From Planoprotostelium fungivorum (Eukaryota; Evosea; Variosea; Cavosteliida; Cavosteliaceae), in contig MDYQ01000233.1 in the NCBI GenBank assembly GCA_003024175.1, forward strand, positions 1 through 41,589: a stretch of 41,589 nucleotides of DNA, given 5' to 3'. Positions 1 to 9,134 of the stretch are shown piece by piece; positions within the stretch are counted from its first letter, which is position 1; each line of letters opens with the position of its first letter. The notes under the pieces were generated by a model. That model was not told the DNA's origin and ran no database searches. It saw nothing but the letters and a program-made list of their open reading frames with translations. Made by a program: the position numbers and the translations under genes.

Positions 1-1057
1 ATGTGACGTTGTTGATGTCAAATGTTCGCTTTGCCGGAGTGTCCGATGGCTGTGCGGGAGACGAAAAGCTCGATCTTTCCTGTCTCTTGAGTTCTCTACA
101 CTCGGATTTGAGGTGAGTGTGATTGGGTAGCGGGCATGGCTCTCGGTAAGATGGCTTGTCCTTGGAAGGCTGGGTTGAAACCTTGGTAGGTGTACGGATG
201 TTCTTGTAGTCTCGTTCCTGTACAGTGGCGAAGTCCATAACTTCTGCAACGGTCCGAAGGTATGACGAGTTGGGATCAGCGTTGGTTCTCTGATGAATGG
301 CTGAATGGATGGTGCTCTTGATGTAGCTAGGAAGGCATTCGATGAAGAGATCGGCGTAGTCTTCTCCATCAGCGATTCCGGCGGTGACCATAAGTCCTTT
401 GAAGCGGTCTCCAAATTGAAGTACAGTTTCTCCATCGTGCATGGTCATCTTGAAGAGTTGTGCCTTGATGCGTCTCTTCAGTCCAGGTTGGTTGTAATGA
501 TCGTGAAAGAGCTTCGTGAAGTCTTTCCACGTGAGGTTGCGGTTGAACGCGTTGGCCTGCGCCCAGAGATAACGATCGTTGTTGACCGAGATCTCAAAGA
601 GGCGCTCCCAATGGTGGTCAGCTGGTAGTCCGTTGGCCTTGACGGTGCTCTCAAACATACGAGTGAACTGGATAGGGTCTTGGTAGACAGGACGTCCTTT
701 ACCCATGGAGTCCATGAATGAGGGTAGGTTGGAGGGAATGCAAGTCGAGTCTTTGGCAGTCGCAGATTCAACAGACTCAGGCTTGAGTTTGGGTTTGACT
801 TGTCTGTTGGAGGGAGGTGTGATATTCAGAGCGGAAGCAGATGCTACATGAGCTGAATCTCTCAGTTGGATGACGAGTTCTATGTTTTCAAGGAGGTCTT
901 GACGTTCGTCAAGAAGTTCTTGTCTCTGGGCCTTGGCATTCTCATCCTTGCGTGATACTTGGATCTTGAGAATCCTGGCGTCGAGGGCTTCGACGAGTTC
1001 TGCTTGGAGGTTGAATAGTTCTTGGTTGTATTCAGGTCGGCTGATGTGATCGCTCAT
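1..1057 (-). mobile_element. Ty3/gypsy-type retrotransposon gag-like ORF (3' part beyond window)
   Basis: An uninterrupted minus-strand frame starts at the ATG complementary to 1055-1057 and runs off the left edge, giving about 352 residues. The first ~80 residues look like a coiled coil (acidic/basic heptads, LDERQDLLENIELVIQ). They are followed by a retrotransposon gag core: HWERLFEISVNND, then WKDFTKLFHDHY, then the stretch around ETVLQFGDRFKGL. Near the left edge is a Cys/His cluster, CPLPNHTHLKSEC, resembling the zinc-finger-like motif of amoeboid-protist gag proteins. Gag of this class forms the cytoplasmic particle that packages element RNA. The frame has no stop, so this copy may be recent. 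The gag assignment rests on the W-x-x-F/F-x-x-x-Y core and on the chromodomain and integrase remnants just upstream on the same strand. Protease and reverse transcriptase would lie left of the window. Confidence 0.75.
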
Positions 1058-1189
1058 TGTGACGATGATGACAATGACGATAATCAGTGGGTGTGGTGAG
1101 TGGAACACTCAAGGGAAGTGGAAGTGAAGAAGGTAGTGTGGTGAGCTCGATGTGCGAGCTGTGTTGGTCTCCGTTAATGATGGCTAACC

Positions 1190-1941
1190 AAAAAAAGATG
1201 AGGTCCTTAGACCCCGTAGAATGATAAAGAAGAGTGACGACTGCTGGTTGCTTCCTATGTGGAAGACTTGAGAAGTGATTTTATTGTATTCAAATTGTTC
1301 ATTCTTGAACGTAGAAATATCCAATAAAAGTCATGGAAAGAGCCGGTGAAATGTTTCCGTGAAAAGGGCGTGTTTCTTGAGAGTTGAAAATTCGGGGAAA
1401 CTCCGGCCGTTGTAATCGGGGCAATTATTTAGCGCGTCCGTGATCTCTCACAGACTTGGGCTTATGTCTGACAATAGGTACGACAATTATGATGTTCTAA
1501 TGGGCTTGATGTGCAATCACTAGATGGCAATCCGTAGTAGAATCCCTCCGATCCCAATTCTGACACCACCTGCTTTCTCTCTACCCAAAGTGATGGGTGA
1601 TGATAATATGTTTGTGATGATGTGTCAACAAGACAGGCGTTATCCGCTGCTGACCCCTTCTCTTTTGAGACAATCCTCTTTCTTCCTTTTCCCCTTTCCT
1701 TCCTTATGGAAGATATGATATCAAGGAGATGGGTTCAAAGGATGTTATAAAAGGATTGTCTCACACTTGATGTTGGGATAAAGGATGGATGCAGATGCTA
1801 GACTTGGTGGTGTTGCCCGAGACCTCTCTTCTTGCAGAGGGGCTTTGAACAATCCCTTTTTATTACACAATACAATTGTAGACCGTTAAATCAATTCCTT
1901 TTCTCGTCGATATTCCTTCTCTACAACGTAGCGTCATAACA
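1190..1941 (-). mobile_element. Putative LTR plus leader between pol 3' end and gag
   Basis: Between the chromodomain stop codon (1963-1965) and the gag start (1057) lies non-coding sequence with LTR-like order on the minus strand. There is a purine-rich tract AAGGGGACAA (1942-1951). It is followed at once by TGTTATGACG (starting at 1941), a normal TG LTR start. A TATA-like stretch (CCTTTTATAACATCC near 1746) comes next, and near 1190 TGGTTAGCC could be a primer-binding site. The right-hand (1190) border is a guess: I could not find an unambiguous CA end or match the primer site to a specific tRNA. The short plus-strand frame at 1524-1718 is not supported as a gene. Confidence 0.4.
1891..1941 (-). 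repeat. 51-bp direct repeat, copy B (adjacent to polypurine tract)
   Basis: This segment matches 2126-2176 at 46 of 51 positions by eye. Both copies end (minus-strand start) at the same TGTTATGACG, and flanking similarity stops there. In copy B that boundary lies directly after the polypurine tract, as expected for an LTR start. Confidence 0.8.
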
Positions 1942-1962
1942 TTGTCCCCTTGATCCAGCGGA

Positions 1963-2176
1963 TCAGTTCTTGCGCTTCCTCTTGGATGTGGTGACGCGAG
2001 CGGTCCTTGCCTTGAAATCTGCCACCAGGTCTGGGCTATTAGACAGGTTGTCCTCAGGTAACCACAAATTCTCCTCTGGGCCATAACCTTTCCAGCTTAC
2101 GAGATATTGGGTCTTCCCATATCGCTCAATTCCTTTTATTGTCAATATTCCTCCTCTACAATGTAGCGTCATAACA
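1963..2176 (-). mobile_element. Chromodomain fragment of a chromovirus integrase
   Basis: The minus-strand frame ending at 1963 contains a clear chromodomain core, QYLVSWKGYGPEENLWLPE, then DNLSNSPDLVADF and a basic tail ending KRKRKN before the stop. In Ty3/gypsy chromoviruses this module sits at the extreme C-terminus of integrase and binds modified histones to steer insertion. Upstream of the core the frame passes through a 51-bp segment that is repeated downstream, so the start of the chromodomain is either divergent or fused to an LTR end. The rest of integrase is not contiguous with it. Confidence 0.8.
2126..2176 (-). repeat. 51-bp direct repeat, copy A (abuts chromodomain core)
   Basis: This is the partner of 1891-1941. 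Here the shared segment runs straight into the chromodomain coding core. The simplest reading is an LTR start joined to the end of pol by an internal deletion. The alternative is that the repeat is a degenerate chromodomain N-terminus that became duplicated. Confidence 0.7.
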
Positions 2177-2184
2177 CTGTAGGA

Positions 2185-2630
2185 GCTTGACAATCTTTCA
2201 GAGCATGTATAGCAGAGCCAGATGTGCTCCAATTTCCAGCACCTAGAGGGGGTATTCCATCTTTGGGGAAGGTCTTGCCTACATGCCTCCGGCTGGAACC
2301 TTAGAGGCCCTGGGGACACCGTGACAAGAATACAGAGAATAAAGAAAGTTGAGACTCACCAGTGGGGGCAGTCTGAGTGGCAGCATCTATAGAATTTTTG
2401 AGAGCAATATAGTCCGCAACAAAACCAGGAGTGGAGTTCTGTATCTTCAAATTCCAGTTACGGACTTTTCCATCTCCCGCAGCATCAATCTTGTCAACAG
2501 CAGCGTCCACCCAAACAGTGGCATGACCATTTGGTTTATGGGCGTTGATGAGACTAACTAAGAGGTCTTTTGGGGTTTGTGCAGCCATACCAAAATGATC
2601 AGAATGTAAAAGATGATCCAACGCCGACGT
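2185..2630 (-). CDS. Small unidentified gene among retrotransposon fragments
   Basis: A coding-looking exon occupies about 2360-2630 (minus). It is preceded by an intron with donor GTAAGTT (ending at 2677) and acceptor TTCTTCCAG. An ATG at 2588 would start MAAQTPKDLLVSLINAH; about 76 residues follow before the donor ACTG/GTGAGT at 2359. A further acceptor (TGTCCCCAG) near 2315 keeps the frame open and would splice into sequence that continues through 2185 into the chromodomain. I do not recognise the protein. There is no signal peptide or membrane segment. It may be a host gene disrupted or extended by the transposon, or a captured fragment. The exon at 2360-2630 is moderately supported; the rest of the model is weak. 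Confidence 0.4.
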
Positions 2631-2879
2631 CTGGAAGAATGAGATATACAAATATAACAATAACGAACAGAACTTACCAGAGTCTTCAGAGCGTGATGTG
2701 TTTTCTTCGCGCGCTCGTTCAGCGAAGAAAACTCGCACCTGCGAATGGGAATCCCACAATGGACAACACGACACCTTCCGTTCAATCCACTCTCAGCCAG
2801 CTAGTCCCAATGGCTGCGTCGGAACAGTTTAAATCTTTCATAGGCACCTTGATAACGCAGAAATGATACAGAGGATGAA

Positions 2880-3165
2880 AGACAGCCTGCTCGGGAGAGT
2901 TTAAACGGCTTGAGTGGTGACACGTGAAATACGGGGTGGATTCTCAGCAAAGAGGGCAGGCGGATCTCGCAGGCAGACGTGACTCAGATGACGGAGTAAG
3001 GTCCAATGAATTTGTTGTCCAACTTCTTCTTCGGTCGTACAGTATGTACAGAAGATACGTAGATATTGGGCGAGAGTACTATTGGTTCGTTCGGTCTGTC
3101 CATCGGTCTGAGGATGTCCAGAAGGCTGAGAGATTCTCGTTCTAATGGTGAGGTATTGTCATACA
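2880..3165 (-). pseudogene. Degraded Ty3/gypsy integrase fragment
   Basis: Read on the minus strand from about 3135, the end of an integrase core is recognisable: HPQTDGQTERTNSTLAQYLR. The sequence then jumps, with a frame change, to the integrase C-terminal GPY/F module: KKKLDNKFIGPYSVI. A TGA interrupts at about 2985, after which the frame resumes as IRLPSLLRIHPVFHVSPLKP, the standard continuation before the chromodomain. An internal stretch is therefore missing and at least one stop is present, so this copy cannot make integrase. Family knowledge (HPQTDGQTERxN, GPY/F, HPVFHVSxLK) makes the identification firm. It lies on the same strand as the gag and chromodomain fragments. Confidence 0.85.
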
Positions 3166-3527
3166 TCAATATTGTTTGCCATCATCGCCATTCATCATCA
3201 TCATCAAAATATCAAAAACCATGAACACAAAGACAATCAGCAGCGACTTCGATCTTCACGCCAGTCCTCTGTTGGCACCAATTGATATCGCCAACCGTCC
3301 ACAGACATCACTACTTGAGGCAGACTCGTCTAGTACAACCACCCCAACAAGCGAACGATGCACCACATAGAGGGAAGAGAGAGAATAAAAAGATTCAAAC
3401 CCAACTTCGTTGGTGGTGTATAAAGACGAAGATCCCTCTATTTCCTTCCTCTTCTTGTTGATCAGATGTGTTCCATAAGACGCATACTAGAGGTTAGGGT
3501 TAATGTTTATAATCAGATGTCCAGGGA
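3166..3527. other. Intergenic stretch, nothing convincing
   Basis: This lies between the integrase relic and the end of U1-C. A 64-codon plus-strand frame (3176-3370) has low-complexity Ser/Thr composition and no family resemblance, so I do not call it. Confidence 0.5.
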
Positions 3528-4090
3528 TCAAGGACGGCCGGGCATGGGCATGCCTGGTGGGAGATCTGAGAGAGATAAATAGAGGGAGGATGAATAGGCT
3601 TACTCATGTGAGGAGGGGGGTAGGGGGCCATGTGTGGAGGATAAGGAGGCGGAGGACCGTGTGGTGGATATCCACCGCCCAAGACCGGAGGAGGCATTCC
3701 TTCGTTACGTTGAGTGAGGGATGAGTATGGTAATCTCACCCATACCCATGGGTGGGGGCATTGGTGGACCTCCTCTACCACTGATGATTGGAGGGCCATA
3801 AGGGTCTGATCTGTGAGTTAACATTGCAGCATTTTGCATTTGACTCACTGCTTGCGAAATTGGGCATTACAAGTGGAACCGCTGGTTCAATGTTAATCTT
3901 CGAGAAATGATCAATGATGTCACTGACCTCTCAGAGGATCTGCTTGTTGTGCATAAAAATCTGGTTCATACTCGGCGTAGTAGCTACGGACCGCAGATTT
4001 GTGTTTCCAACCATCGTTGTGAGACTTTCTAACAGTAGCAGAGTCATGAGTGAGAAAGATGTCGCAGTAGTCGCAATAGTATCTCGGCAT
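3528..4090 (-). CDS. SNRPC: U1 small nuclear ribonucleoprotein C (U1-C)
   Basis: U1-C is a core protein of the U1 snRNP; it stabilises pairing of U1 RNA with the 5' splice site at the start of spliceosome assembly in the nucleus. Four exons give 130 residues: 3928-4090, 3740-3847, 3604-3699 and 3528-3553, all phase-consistent. The N-terminus carries the family's C2H2 zinc finger: [16 protein letters not shown], then [12 protein letters not shown], with Cys6, Cys9 and the two histidines in place. It is followed by the helix [10 protein letters not shown]. The rest is the usual Met/Pro/Gly-rich tail, ending GMPMPGRP-like. Human U1-C is 159 residues, so this one is slightly short. Introns are 44-80 nt. 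The first intron uses GTCAGT rather than GTRAGT. The gene is divergent from the next gene with 209 bp between start codons. Confidence 0.93.
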
Positions 4091-4299
4091 CCTGTTGCTG
4101 CTGATATTGGTAGATCAGATGCAGCTCAACAGTCTATTTACAACCCGACACCTTTTTTATGACGCCCACTCTTTCGTTTTCAATTTCCAGGAGAACACAT
4201 TTCGAGCCATCTTGAAGGGTAATGAAAACTTCCAAATCGATCTCTATTTTTATAGATGTCGGTGGCATCTGTCTTATTTCCAGATCTCGTCCAATTTAG

Positions 4300-4974
4300 A
4301 TGAGCAACACGGCCCAGGCACCGATCTCTTTAAGAACACCATCCCTGTCCCGTATTAAGACAGCCAAGACAGAGGCAGAACGAACAGACATTGTCAAAGA
4401 GGTTTTACCACAGGCCACAGCACTGGAACTCCGATTGATTCTCTCTCAATGGGAATCTATTACGCCACTCTCTGCTCATATCACTCCAGCCGGTAAGTCT
4501 CAACCCTTTTCATTCTCTATATCCTCGTCTCGGTACCTCTTGGGCCTCTCAGGCTGCGGTTACATTGTGGGATTAATTATGTAGTCAATTTCCAAAGGCA
4601 CAGCTTCTCTTCTTGGTTGGATCCAGTAATTCTGGTCCTAGCCATCTTTACAGGTCTATTTACATACGAGTCGTCAGAAAAAGCAGCAGCTCTTCTTGCA
4701 GCCACAAACAACACAGCAAGCAACTACGTGACCGCACAGGAAGCTGCAACCTGGGCAGGATACGCAAAACCACAATTCATCTGTATCTCCACCTCCTCTT
4801 CTAGTTCAGGTTGGTTAGACGGGTCTACAAGTGAGCCTGTGCCAGGCTGGTCCTGCAGGAGTGAGGCGGGCTGAGCTGCTTTTCAACCAAGTGTGTCACT
4901 CATGCATAGTGGAAAATAATGGAGTCTTTTCCGAGTGCCCAGAGTGCAAGAAGGATTGCATTTGGGATTGTTGA
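4300..4974 (+). CDS. Small Cys-rich protein with C-terminal CxxC pairs, unidentified
   Basis: Three exons (4300-4492, 4654-4809, 4859-4974; all phase 1 junctions) give 154 residues. The N-terminal part is helical and charged (RIKTAKTEAERTDIVKEVL). The middle is Ala/Thr rich. The C-terminus has two CxxC pairs, VCHSC and ECPEC, 13 residues apart, followed by KKDCIWDC, suggesting a small zinc ribbon. I do not recognise the family. The last intron is 49 nt; reading through it instead gives an alternative C-terminus that loses the cysteines, so the spliced form is preferred. AATAAA at 4979-4984 lies only 4 nt after the stop codon. Confidence 0.6.
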
Positions 4975-4978
4975 GTAC

Positions 4979-4984
4979 AATAAA
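4979..4984 (+). other. Poly(A) signal AATAAA
   Basis: Canonical hexamer 4 nt after the stop of the upstream Cys-rich gene. Confidence 0.6.
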
Positions 4985-5334
4985 CCATGCGAATGATATT
5001 GTATCAATACGTTATCAATTTATACTCGATTCACACGTATTTATTGGCGCTACAGTGTGCATGTGTTATGTGCTTTTCTGTTCGCGTCTCTGTGTCGTGC
5101 CTCTGCCGAAAATACGCATGATATGTCGCGCTTATAGAACAAAATCATCATCAACATTGTCCTGGATCGGTGATGGATTCATCGGTGATATATCGAGGTT
5201 CCCGTCAGAGAGGGAGACAACGGGAACGTACAGGCCGAGAAGGAGAGAAGGGAGAGGGCGGAAATTGAATAGTTGTTTGGTATGGTAAGACTATCGAAGG
5301 TTAGGGTAAAGAAGCATTTGAGTATACACATTCT
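4985..5334. other. Intergenic, convergent 3' ends
   Basis: This is shared 3' flank of two convergent genes. A 117-codon plus-strand frame (4935-5288) overlaps the upstream gene's end, has no family resemblance and is not called. Confidence 0.5.
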
Positions 5335-8300
5335 TTATCTCCCGAGACGGGCATTGGCCAGCTTCACGATGAGCTCGGCCTTACGACCGGCCGTGTTGAC
5401 TCCCCTCTTTTTCAATTCGGCTCTCAAGTCGACTACTCTCAATTCCTCCAACTCCTTGACCATCTTCTCCATCTCATCTTCTTCCTCTTCTGCTTCCTCT
5501 TCTTCCTCCTCTTCTTCTGCTTCCTTCTCCACTTTCGTCTTCTCGGCGTCCTTCTTGCGATTCTCCCTTCGAGTGCGAGGGGTGGTCACTGCGGTCTCGT
5601 CTGCCTCCTCCACGGTGATCTCCGACTGAATCCGCCTGAGAACCGTCTTCTTCTCCGACTTGGGCACTTTCGGTGCCTCTTCTTCCTCGCTCGACGTCTC
5701 TTCGATGTTCGCCTCCTCCGTCTCCTCTCCAGAGTCTTCTCTCTCGGATGTGGCCTCACGAGCGAAATCGAATCTAAGAAGGTCAGGCGGGTTCGAGTGA
5801 AAGAGGGAAGGTTACCTCTCTTTCAGCTGCTCGGCGACGATGATGCGGAGGGCGGTGACATTGTTGAGGTTCTCCTCCTCATTCCAGGTGATGGCGTTGT
5901 CGAACAAGAGCTCCATGTCATCAGAGAAATCTCGGACGGTCTGGTATTCCGCTCCGTTCATCTTTTTCTTGATCATCAGCAGGTCGATGGGATCAGTGAT
6001 GGTCTTGTAGTACTTGCTCGATTTCGTGCGGGCGGGGAGGCGGTAGAGCTTGCGGGACAGTCTGTCTCCCTCTCCGTCCTTCTCCTCACGAATGGTCTCC
6101 CACACTTCCAGCAGCTCCTCGTTCATCTCCTCTACGCTCTGCTCCTCTCTCTCTTCCTCAGATTCCTCCTCTTCCACTTGTTCCTCTTCTTCCGTCTTCT
6201 CAGCGGAGACTGCTGTGGCCACCTTCTCTTCCTCGACTTCATCTGAAGATTCCTCGGCTGATTCTGCCTCGGGTTCCTCTTGACGGGGGGTAGCCTCAAT
6301 TTCAACCTCCACAAGGGTCTCCTTCATGGCATCGTTGGACAAGGGGATGATCTCATCTTCCCTCTGTAACCCTTGAGACATCGTACACCATCTCTCCTCA
6401 CCTCCTCAGACTCTTCTGCAGACTCGTAGATGGACTCTGCCTCTTGTGGTGCAGCCAGCTCCTCACCAGCAGCCGAGACGAATGACTCGTCCTTCTCTTC
6501 GACAGATTCCTCTACCTCCAGCTCCTCCTCTCTATCCGAGTTGTTCAACTCGATTGACTCCTCAGCGGGGGCACTCGTCATTTTCTCCTCAGTGACGAAT
6601 GATGCATCTTCTTCCTCTGGAATGTCATCGTCCTCGGGCTCTACATCTTCCTCTGCGTTGTAGTCCGCATCCTCTTCACTGTCGGACCAGCTGGGCTCTC
6701 CGTTCAGCTCAAAGGGCTTCTCGTCGATCTCTGTTCCATCCTCATCCTCCTCTGGAATGTCATCGTCCTCGGGCTCTACATCTTCCTCTGCGTTATAGTC
6801 CGCATCCTCTTCACTGTCGGACCAGCTGGGCTCTCCGTTCAGCTCAAAGGGCTTCTCGACGGGGGCAGCCTCGACTTCGATCTGCATCTCCTGGCTCTGC
6901 TGACGTCTGGTGATGATTCCCACCGCCTTCTGTACGATCTCTCTTCTCATGGGTGTGGCCAAGCTGCCCTTTCCCTTGGACTTGAGGAATTCTCCCTCCA
7001 CAGCGGTGACACTCTCGATGGCCTTCTCCTCTGTCTCTTCAGCAAAGAGGGTTCTGCTGGTGTTTTCAAAGATGGTGTTCTTCAGGGGTGTGACGTCGAC
7101 CTGTCTGGGGTGAGAGGGAGAGAGTAAGAGGACTCACCTCCATGGTCTTGGGGGTGCGAGAGAGCCTGGGAGCGGATCTGACGGGGGTGGTAGGAGACTT
7201 GATCTCCACTTCGACGGGGGTGGGGACACTGTTGCCGATGATGAACTTGGTCCTGGGTGTCACCGGACAATTGGCGTAGTATTCCTTCGTCTGCTTCGCC
7301 TTGTCGTGGATCTCTGCCTTCACGGGAGAGGCCATGGCTCTGTGGTTGCTCTGATTCACAGTCAGATCCTCTTCATCATGCGCTGGACTCTCACCTCGGT
7401 CTTTCCACAGATGTCCACTTCCTCCAGAGTCTTCTCGATGGAGGGGGTCTTCTGTGAGGGATGAGAGATGGAGGGATATCTAATTCACCTTGGGAGTCTT
7501 CTGTACGGATCGGACGATGGGTGTCATGATCTTGCTCTTCTTGGGCTTGTTCTTCTTTTTGGGTGTGGCTGCGTTGTCTTCCTGAGGTACTTGTGTGCTC
7601 TCGACCTTCTCTTCCATCTCGACGGGTGAGACATCGACGGCAGGTGATTGTACAATTGCCACCTCCACGGCAGCGGATTGTACAGGGGAGATGGACTTGG
7701 TGCTGTTCTCTCCAAATGTCACGGCACGAGGCGTCTTGGGCTCCTTGTGAGGTGTGGCCATGATGGACTTTCTGGGTGTGGCTGCCTTCTTGGGTGTTCC
7801 TTCCGTCTTGACGATCGTGGTCTGAGCCTTCTTGACGGGTGTTCCCGCTGCGGCGATCTTGCTGGGAGTAGAGGATACCTTCACTGGGGCAGCTGCGGCC
7901 TTTGGTGTGGCGAGTGAGTTCTTACGAGCCACGATGCTGCCTCTTGACATGGGAGGTCTGATTCCAGAAGAGGCGAAGTTGGACTTGGTCACTGCGGGCT
8001 TGGGTGTAGCCTGGTGCAGAGCGACTCTGGGAGCTGCCGATTTTGCAGGGGTGACCAGGGAGGACTTGACTGCCTTTCTCGCCGGAGTGGAGGCAGCAGA
8101 ATTGCTCGGAGGGATGTTCTCGGCATTCGTGCTCTTCTGTGTGGGCTCAACCGTCTTGGAGGCCTGATATTTGAAGGTGGCACCACAGATCTCAAAGGTC
8201 TCTCCATCTTGAAGAGAGACGGGCTCATTTGTCATAGGTGCGTTCTTGAAAACAGTTCGGTTCGTGGTCGAGTGGTTGATGAGCGTTACCTAGGTAGGTG

Positions 8301-8540
8301 AGATGGAGTTGGAAGAGAATTGAAGAGCTCACCTTTCCCTTCTCGTCGAGAACAACTTCTGCTTGACGGTCAGAGCAAGAGGTTTTCAATACTCGAATGG
8401 TGCAATCGAGTGATCTGAAATCATGTGAGTTCAAGAGCTTCGCCTCTCTTGACTTACTTTCCGATAGTGATCGATCCGGAATCAAGAGCATGTTCGCTCT
8501 TCAGATCACTCCCTTTCATAAGAAGAATCTTTCCGCTCAT
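5335..8540 (-). CDS. Ki-67-like FHA / bromodomain / SAP chromatin protein
   Basis: Eight exons (8458-8540, 8333-8414, 7489-8289, 7395-7451, 7138-7350, 6402-7100, 5816-6363, 5335-5773) are phase-consistent and give 973 residues. Residues 1-98 form an FHA (phosphothreonine-binding) domain; its end, LINHSTTNRTVFKN... PVSLQDGETFEI, closely resembles the Ki-67 FHA. Residues ~100-410 are basic and rich in TP sites (TPKK, TPRK, CPVTPRTKF). They include KTPRAVTFGEN (RAVTF at 243-247), resembling the PP1-docking RVxF of Ki-67/Repo-Man. Residues 494-530 and 539-575 are identical 37-residue acidic repeats. Residues ~728-824 are a bromodomain (YYKTITDPIDL; DNAITWN with the acetyl-lysine Asn at 806). Residues ~936-970 are a SAP DNA-binding motif. 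Expected role: nuclear, mitotic-chromosome or chromatin scaffold regulated by CDK and PP1. The architecture is unusual; the introns are 37-47 nt. The domain calls are firm; the Ki-67 relationship is inference. Confidence 0.88.
6434..6850 (-). repeat. Tandem 37-codon acidic repeat inside the FHA/bromodomain gene
   Basis: Two in-frame copies of a segment beginning EKPFELNGEPSWSDSEED lie within about 6600-6865, 135 nt apart, and are identical at protein level. The surrounding DNA stays Glu/Asp rich to 6434. Near-identity suggests a recent duplication or ongoing homogenisation. Confidence 0.7.
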
Positions 8541-9134
8541 TGGAGTGTTGTTATAGACACTAGTGTTCTTTGTTGTTGTTGACCGGGGCGGCGTGTTGAC
8601 CCTCCTCACCTGAGCTCGCCTTGTAGGAATGAATGGATCAGATTTCAAATTTTGTTGGCGGGAATTTTTTTGGCGGGAATCAATTCCGAGTTTAAAACAC
8701 GGCAAACGGTGGTCATCTTGGTTTGATGTAACATCGATGATGTCCTTCTTCTTTAGTCTTTCTGTTTCTAAACGATCATCACAAATGGTATCATATTAAG
8801 ATCCAAGTTACTCCCATCGGCAACACACATTCGTTTTGTGCAATTTTATAATTGGAGTGCTTTTAGAAAGAGAGTGCTGCTCATCGTCACTAAAGAAGGG
8901 AGATGGAGCTGACCACCACGAGCAGAGGATACGGTCGTCAGATCTGAGGAAACGCGCCGAACTTTCGTTTGAGACGGGCATGACATGGTCTGCGTTAGTA
9001 ACCGCATCTTGTCACGATGAGAATATATCTTCTGCAACCAATTCCACGCGAAAAACGACGTGTTGTAAGAGGATACGAGAGGAATCCGGGTCATAAAATC
9101 ACAAAGACACACGAACTCACCCCACGCCAACAAC
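8541..9134. other. Divergent intergenic region
   Basis: Apart from the paired E2F-type sites I see no other recognisable element. Start codons of the flanking genes are 594 bp apart and divergent. Confidence 0.5.
8655..8679. promoter_or_regulatory. Paired E2F-type sites upstream of the Ki-67-like gene
   Basis: TTGGCGGGAA (8655-8664) and TTTGGCGGGAA (8669-8679) match the canonical E2F/DP element TTTSSCGC with the extended GGGAA. They lie 115-140 bp upstream of the start codon at 8540 and 14 bp apart in direct orientation. This is the expected arrangement for S/G2-induced genes. Binding is inference from the motif. Confidence 0.6.

Noticed and set aside
305-628. 107-codon plus-strand frame
   Set aside because: It lies antisense to the retrotransposon gag, whose frame is longer and has family motifs.
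3176-3370. 64-codon plus-strand frame starting with poly-Ile
   Set aside because: No domain, no splice support, low-complexity composition.
6050-6913. Ser-rich and His/Arg-rich plus-strand frames
   Set aside because: Antisense of the Glu/Asp-rich region of the FHA/bromodomain gene.
7832-8301. Gly/Leu/Ala-rich plus-strand frames
   Set aside because: Antisense of the Lys/Pro/Thr-rich region of the same gene.
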